A stretch of 64,000 nucleotides of DNA from Spinacia oleracea (Eukaryota; Streptophyta; Magnoliopsida; Caryophyllales; Amaranthaceae), in contig NC_079487.1 of the NCBI RefSeq assembly GCF_020520425.1, forward strand, positions 130,904,385 to 130,968,384, read 5' to 3'. The notes beneath the pieces were generated by a model. The model saw only the letters and a list, made by a program, of their open reading frames with translations, was not told the DNA's origin and made no database searches. A program made the position numbers and the translations under genes. Numbering within the stretch: position 1 is the stretch's first letter; every line of letters starts with the position of its first letter. This document shows positions 24,337 through 34,563 of the stretch, piece after piece.

Positions 24337-24475
24337 TACTTTTCAATACTCAAAGGAGAGTCACATAATGTACTCCGTATATTTTTACCTTAATTATTTA
24401 TCAACTAAAAGAACCAAAAAAAAACACTTATAATTTGCAATCCGTACAATAGGTCATCATAGATTCTTATTTACA

Positions 24476-24768
24476 TGGGGTGTACGATAAATATTGTACA
24501 CCGAAATTAAAGTTGACGTAAAATGCTTTAAAGTTATCCTTATATATGTAAAAGTTATCTACTTTTTAATAATAAAAAAATTTCATTTTTAATAAAAAAA
24601 AATCTCCAAAATAACTAATAATGTAGAAAATTAATCATTTAACACTTTAAAATGTTTATCTATTAATATTTTTTTAATAATATAAATGTTAGAAAAAATT
24701 GAGTAAAAGTTAAAGAAAACTAGGTAAAAGTTATGTTGGTGCACAATAAATTTATTGTACATCTTGTG
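24476..24768. repeat. Possible MITE with GGTGTAC..TATTGTACACC ends
   Basis: GGGTGTACGATAAATATTGTACACC-like sequence near 24478-24502 and GGTGCACAATAAATTTATTGTACATC-like sequence near 24739-24765 are each palindromic and resemble each other; a similar word lies near 53110. They bracket an AT-rich insert missing from duplication copy 2. The ends are approximate. Confidence 0.4.
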
Positions 24769-24917
24769 CATACAAGACCTTTCGATAGATCATACTTTGT
24801 GATACTATCATTTTAGGCCCATATGATTGCCCGTAATTTGAAATAGTTATTATATTATGTCATCAAACATTCCTTTTCATCACTTTGAAAGCTGCATTAA
24901 ATTTAAAAATTAATCCA

Positions 24918-25590
24918 AATTGAACTAAATTAAATAATCCGATTTCATTTTCTTTGTAGTAATACCGATAACTAACAATTTTAACAAAATAGAAGATTTT
25001 AGTTACTAGGGGCATGCTACATGCACTCTTCAATTTGTGCAAGATATGTTATACAATGTTGTAAAAATCATTATCAATCTTAATTATGACCTTATGATTC
25101 TTTAAAGATTAAAAGTTCCGACTGGTTTATGAAATTAAACAAAGTACAAAGAAAAAAAACTCAGATGTGACATTAAATAAACTAGCCAACCAGATACTGA
25201 ATTACGTATCCAACTGACAAATCCTACCTATCTTAGTGAGTTACAAACTAACAACTCTTTCATTACCATTTTTGATTTTTGATTTCATCTCTCATTTCTT
25301 AGTGTAGTTACAAGCTACTCGGAATTGATAACTCGTCAACACTTGTAATAGCTCGTAACTCCTCAACTCTTGTACCCTCTAGAGAAGGGTCTCATAATTT
25401 GTACGAAGTATTTCCTAACGTATAAATAAAATATAAATAAAGTATTTTGCAATTCGTACAGTATATAAAACTGTGTGAGTGTGTGACACTATCATACTAG
25501 GTCCAATCGTTGCAATTTGCAATACTTATTAAATTATGTCATCATACATTCGTTTTCATCACTATGAAAGCTGCATTAAAGTGAAAACTA
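24918..25590 (+). repeat. Local tandem duplication, copy 2
   Basis: Collinear with 23555-24915 but without the two insertions. At the Stowaway site it reads GTAGTTACAAGCTACTCGG, close to the expected empty site. No gene is contained. Confidence 0.6.
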
Positions 25591-26789
25591 AAATGTAAGC
25601 TTTGAGAGTAACAAACTAACAACAAAAATGATGGCTATCCAAAGGAAGAACAATAGAATATTACCCAATGGATGATTGAAAAAGAGCGATTTTGGTCAAT
25701 TTGGTGACGTTTATGTGTCACAATCTACTTGTTACATTGTTCGGATTGGACGATGAAAGTTTATTTTTGTTGATTGTTACAATTAAGTGCCAAAAAGTGT
25801 CATAATGGCCTCATTAATAGATTGTACAAAGTACGGAGTACAAAATAGTCCATAAGCAAGCGATATTATTTTATCTGTTGTCGACGGTATACACCTTGAT
25901 AATTCACCAAAATATATTATTTAATTTGATTGAATTTTAATAAATTCAGTCTAGTGTAGTTAAATTGAGATATTTAGCCCCACTCAATTAGTAATGGAAA
26001 TTTCATGTCACGAGAACCTAGCTCGTGCGTTATTTTTCAGTTGGCACGTCACTTTTACTAAAAATCTTAAAATATTTATTGATATAACTAATATAAGTCT
26101 AACAAGATCTCCACGTGAAAGGATATAATTGATGTATCACTATTTGACAACAAAACAGTCAAACATAAACTTCATTTGGGACAATTAGGACAACACTAGA
26201 CTAATTAGGGAAAATTATGACAATTACAATCCAATGGGCTTAAATATGTAAGAAATGGCCCTCTCAAATGGGCATAATCCAATCTTGTGCTGCTGTTGTT
26301 GGATACGATAACCCAATCAAAATTAAATGATTATGGGTCTAGGCCCAATTAAAAGGCCACCTTTTTAGAGGACTAATACTAGACTGAATTCTTAAAGCGA
26401 AAATGAAATGGGCATAACCATTAACCCGAACTCCTAAAAAGTTTCAACTAATCACCATATCTCTATTAAAAGATCTATTAAGAATTTTGGTGTCAACGTA
26501 AATAAAATATCTACAATGTCCGTTATTAAGATTTATATTGTTAAAACCCTTTGAAGTTTTGGGACATTTATCGCATATAAATTTGAGTTTTGAAAATGTT
26601 ACAAACAGACATTATATATATTTTTTTTGGTGAGACAAACAGACAATATATAAGATATCTAACGAAATTTCTTTATTTATTGATAGGTAGTCTCTTACAA
26701 TAAGGAACACAAAGCATGTAATTAGACATAATTAAGTCAACAAGAACATCATAATCCTAGTTTAACTACCTCCAATATAATCATAATGA
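25591..26789. other. Intergenic and P450 3' flank
   Basis: No further gene. The last part before 26790 is the 3' flank of the minus-strand P450 gene. A TACGGAGTA word occurs at 25832. Confidence 0.4.
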
Positions 26790-29632
26790 TCACATATTGT
26801 ACAAATGTTTAGGAAGTCTAGGCACAGCACAAGCAATAAGAGGATTCTTCTTAGGGTTGGAGAGACCAAAAATCTCGTCCATATCCAAATCTTCAACCTT
26901 CATATTATCAGGCAATTTCCATTCAAACCCATGAAGAAGATTAGCCAAACTTGACTCAATAACTTTAAGACCAAGACTATACCCAGGACACATCCTTCTA
27001 CCCGACCCGAATGGTAACAATTCAAAATCATGACCTTTCACATCAATAAAATTCTTCTCAATAAACCTCTCAGGACAAAACTCCTCTGACTTTTCATACA
27101 CATTAGGGTCTCTTTGTATAGTGAATGTATTCACAAGTACTAAAGTACCCTTTGGGATATCATATCCATCGATATTGACGTGTTCCCTCGACATTCGAGG
27201 TACGAGCATTGGTGCAACTGGGTGTAACCTCATTGTTTCTTTTGCTATTGCTCGAATGTAAGGTAGGTTTCGTATGTCGTTTTCTTGTACCCATCGATCT
27301 TTTCCTATTACACGGTCTAGCTCTTCGGTTGCCTTTGTAATGATTTCTGGCTTTTTTACGAGTTCTGATATTGCCCATTCTACTGTTACTGCTGAACTCT
27401 CTGTACCTCCAGCAATCAAATCCTGTAATTCATTTACAATTGCCTCATTAATTAGTAATTACTATAAAAACACCCTAATTAAGGGTCGAGTCACCCTTTT
27501 AGAGTCGCCTAAAATAAATAGGAGACACCAGACACGTACTTTAAAATTTTTATCATTTTTCGTACATTAGTAACATCAAAGAATACCACCAATTCTTATC
27601 ATTTTGTGGATCATGCCTTAAAAATAAAGTCAACAAGTTGTTCCTAATTTATTTGGAAAATTTGTTAATATTAATCCAACCTTTGGCCGATTTTCTTTTA
27701 TTAATTAACCCCGCCTACGACATATTTTTTAATAATCCCATCTTTACTACCCAACGACTTTTATTGGGCCCAACAGGTAATAAACTTGTTGTAGGCGGTA
27801 ATATATCCCTACGTGTTAGTACTCTCTCTCGATATATTCAGTCATCATCATCAATTCATAACCATCTTGTTGACTTTTTCACTGGTTAACGGTCATTTAA
27901 GCCCAATAAAATTCGTTGGGTAGTAAAGGTGGGATTATTAAAAAATATGTCGTATGTGGGATTAATAAAAGAAAATCGGCCAAAGGTTGGATTAATATTA
28001 CCAAATTTTCCAATTTATTTTGGCATTTTATTAGGAATATTATGAAAAAACAAAAATCAAACTAGTATCGTTGATATATGTTGTACCTTAATAATGTGAT
28101 TTTAAGTCACAATTCGCTTTTAAAAATATAGGATTGCTATGTTTCAAAAAATGGTTAGATGTTTAATTTATTATAGTTACTATAAGAGCGATAAAGGTCA
28201 CTATGAGTATAAAAAGGTATTAGATAAAACTATTGATTTTGGGTCTACACTAATATTATTATGGACCAGGTCCACACAAGAATAATCCGAATGAATATAG
28301 TTTCTGCACACCAAAAACCATTTCTATAGAAAGCCTAATCTTTAACACGCCTTACATTTTCTTTCAAATATCCTAATCACCATATTCTTAATCAAGTAAT
28401 TTTTTTTTGGAAAAGTTAAGTAGGATTATTATCGCAAATTCATGCCCCTTGAAGTGAAGATATTTTGAAGGCTAGGAAAGAGTTGATACAAATTAATTGC
28501 GAACTATTGTGAGTATCTCATCCATGCTCCTTTAACATATGAAACCATAAAAATTAAGTAATCTATCTTATCTCAAAGGAGAAATGATTAAAATAAGTAG
28601 ACTAATAATACAAATTAGACGTTTGGTAATGTGTTTAATTAATGAAGTCTAGTCATTAAACAATAAAAAAAGAAAGTAAGATTAGGACATACTACGTACC
28701 TGACTAAATGCCTTGACTCCAATTCTCTCAAGTTTAACTTCAAGATTAGGATCATCAGCAAGTTGTAATAACACATCCACCATATCTTTAGCCACCCAAT
28801 CTCCTTTCTCCTTTTCCCTTCTAGCATTATGTTCATCCAAAACATGCTCCATAAACCTATCAAACTTCTTAGCCAAAACCTTCATTCGCTTCACGTAACC
28901 ATGAACATCAATGTACTTTAAACAAGGGATCCAATCCCCGAGATTAAACACCCCATTAAGCAAGAACAATTCGTCGAGCATAAGCTTGAACTCATCCGGT
29001 GTAATTATCGATTTCTCTTCATTTTTGTCTAAGTACCTTTTCCCTAACACCATCCTACTAATCACATTTAGGCTCAATGTTGAGAGGTGATCTTTTAACA
29101 TAATGGGTTCACCATTAGTGTTAAATAAGCCTTTTAATACAGAATTAAGCTCTTCTATACGTATGTACTCGTATGATTCGAGCCTCTTTACGCTAAAAAG
29201 CTCCATTAAACACATTTTTCGCGCTTGGCGCCAATATGGACCGTACTGAGACCATGTAATATCAGAGTAGTTATATGTTGTGTACTTTCCTGCGGAGGTT
29301 TTAGGCCTCCCGGCAAAGACTACATCGTGAGTTTTAAGGAAGAGTTTTGCCATTTTCACTGATGAGCCCACTAATACAGGGACTGACCCGAATTTGAGCA
29401 TCATTAGAGGCCCATATTTCTTAGAGAGTTCATGGAGAGAGCGGTGGGGGAGCGACCCAATAAGATTGAAGTTCCCAATGATGGGCCATGGTTTTGGCCC
29501 TGGTGGTAGGTTGAGTTTACGGCGGCAGAGGTGGTTGGTAAGGAGTAGTAAGGCTATTGCCGCTAGCCATGCAGCCGCGTAGGCGGCCCAAGTTGGTGGC
29601 TCCATTGGTGAATTTTGGTGGTGATGGAACAA
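26790..29632 (-). CDS. Cytochrome P450, CYP92A-like (copy 1)
   Basis: Haem-thiolate monooxygenase of the ER membrane. Two exons on the minus strand: 29632-28700 and 27422-26790, with GT (28699-28698) and AG (27424-27423) at phase 0; 521 aa, full length for the family. N-terminal membrane segment (about residues 15-35), proline hinge LPPGPKPWPIIGN, I-helix AGGTES at 315-320, ExxR (E373..R376), haem loop FGSGRRMCPG with Cys456. The stretches AGKYTTYNYSDITWSQYGPYWRQ and RLESYEYIR are typical of the CYP92 family (some members make TMTT/DMNT homoterpenes or modify other small molecules); the substrate here is unknown. Met10 (ATG at 29605) aligns with the start of copy 2 and may be the real start (512 aa). 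The 1,277-bp intron contains a Mutator-like foldback element. Confidence 0.87.
27655..28011. mobile_element. Mutator-like foldback MITE in the P450 copy 1 intron
   Basis: Arms of about 110-120 bp (27655-27775 and 27905-28011) are inverted copies, for example CCAACCTTTGGCCGATTTTC facing GAAAATCGGCCAAAGGTTGG. The ends are GGAAAATTTG and CAAATTTTCC, and the 9-bp TSD AATTTATTT is perfect (27646-27654 and 28012-28020). The 83-aa ORF inside is not a gene. Confidence 0.88.
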
Positions 29633-29724
29633 CTTTTTTTTTTTTTTTGTTTTGGTTTGTGTTTTGGGAAGTAGAAGTGGAAGTTGGAAGTGGCTTGGGT
29701 TAACTATAAAATTGTAAGGGGGTG

Positions 29725-29730
29725 TATATA
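29725..29730 (-). promoter_or_regulatory. Likely TATA box of P450 copy 1
   Basis: TATATA, about 93 bp upstream of the ATG at 29632 on the minus strand. The nearby GGTTAACT on the plus strand recurs upstream of copy 2 (38226), so the two promoters are related. Confidence 0.45.
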
Positions 29731-29745
29731 ATAATAATAAGGAGA

Positions 29746-30617
29746 AATAATGGAAGAAAGAAGAAAGAAAAAGAATTAGTAATGCTTAAAGTTGAGTTTG
29801 GTATGTGGACTTGTTGACTCTTTTGGTATTTGCAATTGATATTGCAATGTAATTTCTAGACAATTTCAATAATGTAAGTCAGTTTGGAATTGTCAATGGT
29901 CCTTTTCCACGTTATTCCACTCCATATATGAAAATTATTCAGTTTCAGAAATTTCAATGTTATTTTGGTTATCAATGGGGTGAAGTGGTCCATCCTCCTT
30001 GCAGGAAATTAGACTCGGTTCTATTGAAAATTCTTAGATGTGCTTAATATATTAATTGAACATTATGAGGAACTTTTCTACCTTTGTAACCCTTTTTATT
30101 CACAATTTTCAACGTGGTTTCTTTTTCAAGTATAAGTCATGTTTTTTAACTCTCATGTACTGTCTCCACTGAACTACCGTCCAACCCCTATACATTTGAT
30201 ACGAAGTATGAAAGTTGAGTAAAAGAAAATTATTATGGAGTACGTAGTATAATTTATAATTAAAGCCGACATAAATATTTTTCTACAGTGAAAAAGTTAG
30301 GTATGGAAAAATGTAAATTTTTTTGCTGGAGAAACTTTGTCGTAAGTTCAATTTATAATGTTAAGAGTGTGTTTATTGGGAGTCTCGGAGAGAATCTCAT
30401 GCAAGAAATCTTTGGGTATTTGATAAAGAAAGTCATGTATAAGTCTGTAAGTGCATGAGTTTTAGATTTAGAAACTCTAGACAGAACTTTGTTGGAGTAA
30501 CATTTCACGTATGCCAAGATACGTATCTCCCATCCAATAAAGTCATGCCACATAATATATATTAAGAAGTTTAAGTGTATAAGTATATAAAGTTTTGTAC
30601 GAGTCTTAAAAATTAAT
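29746..30617. other. Intergenic, nothing recognised
   Basis: Upstream region of P450 copy 1; no ORF or bounded repeat that I can support. Confidence 0.4.
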
Positions 30618-31754
30618 GGATGATTTTACAATGGCTACACTAATTCTGTAAATATTGTAATATTTTGATCTGAACTATTTATTTTTTGTTTTAAATCTTC
30701 ACCCTCTATTTTATTGACTAAGACTTTATTTTAAAGGAAAATACTATACTACCCTCTGCTTTTCTTTTCTCTAATTCTCTGTTGTGCGCTGTTACTTTAA
30801 AGAAATCCATTGATGATCTGTCCAATCTCTCTCTAATTTTTGTGGGAAAAGGAGTTTGTGGCACATTACAGAGAACCATATCCACACATGACTAGACCAA
30901 TGGAGGTGTTTTTTTTTTCTTTTTTTTTTCCCATTTATGCTACTTCTTTTATACTCTATATTGGATAACTTCTAGTTCTATATACCATGAGCCCATGGCT
31001 TATGAATACTTCATGGATTTAAAAAGAAGAATGGTTAATTCAACCTTAAAAATGAAAGTTGATTGTCACACAATTCATTTTCTTCCACTGAATGATGCCA
31101 TAATTGGATTTCACTTAGCAGTTTTTTTTTTAAAGGGAAATCAAAATAATCGAATTTGATAGAAATTTGAGGACGCACGCGAAAATTTTGATAGACCTGA
31201 ATAATATAACAAAATTGCATTTTCATCATTGATTATATTAATAAGAATTGTACAATAATATTTGCGAGAGCTCATGTCTCTCACTTATCTCTTTGGTAGA
31301 ATCTCTGGTTCTACCTTTTACCTCTCATATTTTGTGTGGGAGCTCTCTCTTGATTGGATCACCTCTAAACTTATGCAAATACAACATATTTATAGCGTTT
31401 GTATTCTGATTTCTAGATTCTTCTACTCCCCTCATTTATCAAGATTTTTCTTAGGATAATTCTAGACATTTTAATTACTAGAATTTTCTAGGCTAGCTCC
31501 TAAATATTTTCTAAGATTATTCTACATTATAATGTACAATCATATTTCTGAATTGTTTTACATAATATACATTTCACTACTAGATTTTTACAAGTGTATT
31601 ATCTAGAATTTTCTAGATTAATATTTTAACATAATTAACTTAAATTTTTGGTCAAAAAATCTAAGGGACAAGATTAAGTCTACAAAATTCTAGGGTCTTG
31701 ATTTTTAACAATTACAATGGCTACCAATTTTGTGTAGCCATTAAAAAACCTTCC
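30618..31754. mobile_element. Mutator-like element, second member of the CAATGGCTAC-hairpin family
   Basis: It starts GGATGATTTTACAATGGCTA and ends TGTAGCCATTAAAAAACCTTCC-like, matching the ends of 5157-5786. Flanks AAAATTAAT (30609-30617) and GTAATTAAT (31755-31763) agree at 7 of 9 positions, a probable aged TSD. It is about 500 bp longer than the first member. The interior around 31190-31710 looks like LTR sequence (GAGAGCTCATGTCTCTCACT, then TTTATAGCG), so it may carry a nested solo LTR. Confidence 0.6.
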
Positions 31755-32636
31755 GTAATTAATTAGGTAGTAATCATTCAATATATAATTAGTGAAAACT
31801 TAATGTGACAGAGTCTGTACTAGTGTACGGAGTACTAAATATAGTGTTAAATAAAAATGCCATGGATGATGGATACCATATTCTTTTACTTTACAAAATA
31901 TTTCAAGTGTAAGTTTCTTTGTATTGTCTTTACCAACTTATAATTTGACTCGAGTTTCGTTCTTGACTGTTGTAATTAACTTAGAAATTTCAAAATTATA
32001 ATTTGGTGAAAATTTCCCCAAACCTTGAATATACAAATGGGCTTTTAAACTAGTATGAGTTGATTGACCAAGACTAGATTTCCTTTAACAAATAACCTCA
32101 CGGCAAAAAAAAAAAAATTCTCATAGAGGACTCGAGTCCTCCTTTTCAACAGGTCCATTACCCTCTGGAAAACAAATTAATGGTCTAAATCTTAGATCAC
32201 GATATTCAATATATATATGTGTTAGACGGTAATACTTCCAAAATCTAATCAACTAAGTAGCTAGCTAATACATTCAATTAGTTGACTTAACCTATATAGT
32301 CGTTTTTAAGATTCATTAGAACACCTTAATTAACTTAACTAGTACCATAGCGTTAAGATATACGAAGTCCTACATCTATTTCAAAAAGATCTTTACATTT
32401 TCCTTTTTAGTGCGTTTCATAATGTTTTTTACGCTTTGCTTTATTCTATTTTTGGACATTAAATTTACTATCTTACCCTTATTAGCCCACAATATTTATC
32501 ATTTCCTACTCATTTTATCTTATTTTATTCAATTTTTTTTCTTACACTCACCCACCTTTTTACACATTTCTCTTACTTTATCCATATTTTATTATATTCA
32601 ACCAACTTTTTAATTTTGTCTTAATATTTGTGCAAA
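31755..32636. other. Intergenic, nothing recognised
   Basis: No gene. The hydrophobic 67-aa ORF at 32410-32613 is a T-rich low-complexity translation. TACGGAGTAC occurs at 31826. Confidence 0.4.
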
Positions 32637-33111
32637 TCTATTACTATATATTAAAAGAGATACCAGGAATGACACGTGTCACTTACTGGTGGAAAATTTT
32701 CCCGCCAAAAACTCTTTCCTAAAAAGATATATTTATTTTATTCTTTTTTTATTTTCTCTCCTTTTGTATAAATGTTTGAATGGAAAAAAAATATAGGATT
32801 ATAGAATATGCCATTATTAAAATTTTGGTAAAATTTTAGTCAAACTGTCATATCAATAATAGAAAATATTCTTACTTGATAATTTGGTCAAATTAGCATA
32901 TTAAATATATCAAATATTTTAGTCAGATCATCATATTAAACATATAAAATATATAATACGTAGTAAGTTAAAATATGATAAAATGATTACATTCGAGATT
33001 ATTAATTTACGCAATAGATTTAAGGGATAAATAATTCAATTAAAAAATTTATAAAAAAGATGGTCAAATAATAATTTTTAAATATCCGTGCGTGCACGGG
33101 ACCTAATCTAG
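32637..33111 (+). mobile_element. Non-autonomous Helitron, copy B
   Basis: Begins TCTATTACTATATATTAAAAG, ends with the palindrome CCGTGCGTGCACGG (about 33087-33100) and terminal CTAG (33108-33111). It is flanked by A (32636) and T (33112). The ATGACACGTGTCA-type 5' motif is shared with the other three copies. Confidence 0.85.
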
Positions 33112-33279
33112 TAGTAAATATAAAGATCTTTATGAAACAGAGGTAATAAGTATATATAACCCTCAAGTGAGTTGAAAGACTTTGAACTAGTTCCATGTTG
33201 ATGGAAAATGGGGAGGATGATTAACTTATTAGCCCAGTAGACTACTTTTCCTGTTACCAATTGATATGAAAATGATAAT
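33112..33279. other. Short intergenic spacer
   Basis: Nothing recognised between the Helitron and the Mutator-like element. Confidence 0.35.
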
Positions 33280-34399
33280 CGGTTTTTTCATGAAATGCCC
33301 CCGAGGTTTAAAGAAATTCACCAAATACCCCTGCACTTTTCATAATACACCAAATACCCCTAATTCAAAACTTAATACACCAAATACCCTTGATGACGTC
33401 ATCAACTCCTAATTAACCCAATTAACATATAATTAACCCGTTAAGCTCCAATTAGCACATGTCTTTTTCCTTTTTCTCTTCCTATTCTCTTTTCTTTCTT
33501 TCCTACTTGCTTCTTCCACCTCTGTATCTTCTCTCTCCTTCCCACATTACCACCAATCCACCATAGAAACCACCCGACACCATTGCTCGCCTACTGCTGC
33601 CCGCCGACCTCGCTCCAACCACCATCCCATCTCCATCTCGTTTCTCATCTCACCCATTCCCTTCTATTTCTCTCCCCACTGCCATGGAATCACCATTGGA
33701 GTTAGTTCAAGCTTTCTCTCTCCTCCATGTTGAACCTTCAAAATTCCCCAATCAAAATTCACAATTCTCCAATTGGATTCCTCAATTCTCCAATTAAATT
33801 CCCTAATTTCTATAAGAATTAAATAAACTCAATTCTAGAAAAAAAAAAATTGGTAGATAAACAAAAGTAAAAATCGGTGAGCGGGATTTCAAATTACCCA
33901 TTTGTCTTGTGTCGACCCAATTTGAAGCTAACAGCAATCTCAACATCATCCCTTGTTGCACCAACTTCTCGGTGAGCGGTGGTGCAGTAAACGGTGGAAT
34001 ACAGAGGAGAAAAAAAGGGGAGGAGAGAGGAAGAGGGATGACCGGGTTTTTCTTCGATTGAGCTGAGCTGCGAGACAAGGAAGGAAGCAGAAGGAGGGAG
34101 CTGACAATGAAGGCGGTGGTGGTTAATGGCAGAAGGGAGGGAAGAGAGAAAATAAATGGGTGGGTTATTGGGTTATTGGATAGGTTAATTAGGTTTGTTA
34201 ATGGGTGGGTTGAGTATAGGAGTTAATTAGGGATTAATTGAGTTAATTATATGTTAATTGGGTTGATTAAGAGTTGATGACGTCATCAAGGGTATTTGGT
34301 GTATTAAGTTTTGAATTAGGGGTATTTGGTGTATTATGAAAAGTGCAGGGGTATTTGGTGAATTTCTTCAAACCTCGAGGGCATTTCATGAAAAAACCG
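33280..34399. mobile_element. Long-TIR Mutator-like element downstream of P450 copy 2
   Basis: The ends CGGTTTTTTCATGAAATGCC and GGCATTTCATGAAAAAACCG are perfect inverted repeats. The arms run for about 170 bp (to about 33450 and from about 34225) and include GATGACGTCATCAA on each side. The TSD AATGATAAT is perfect (33271-33279 and 34400-34408). The middle (33480-34120) is C/T-rich on the left and G/A-rich on the right and could be a captured host fragment; no transposase is visible. Confidence 0.9.
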
Positions 34400-34563
34400 A
34401 ATGATAATTCATACCATGACACGATCAAAGATTAATGTTCAAAGTATTACACAGTATTATTCTTCTTTCTTATCAGGGACAAGAAAACAACAACATTTTT
34501 TTTACAAATCCGAGCAACGCACAAGCTTAATTAACACAAACTCAAAATGATCCCATATTCGAA

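Larger units (their letters stand above)
23555..24915 (+). repeat. Local tandem duplication, copy 1 (with insertions)
   Basis: Blocks here recur in the same order in 24918-25590: TAGTTACTAGGGGCATGCTA and CATGCACTCTTCAA, then TTTATGAAAT, then TTTCTTAGTGTAGTTACAA, then TATGTCATCA..CATTC.TTTTCATCACT and GAAAGCTGCATTAAA. Copy 1 is longer because it carries a Stowaway (23984-24336) and a further AT-rich insertion (about 24470-24770) absent from copy 2. Confidence 0.65.

Noticed and set aside
27160-27570. ORFs on other frames across P450 exon 2
   Set aside because: Shadows of the P450 reading frame, which has all family motifs.
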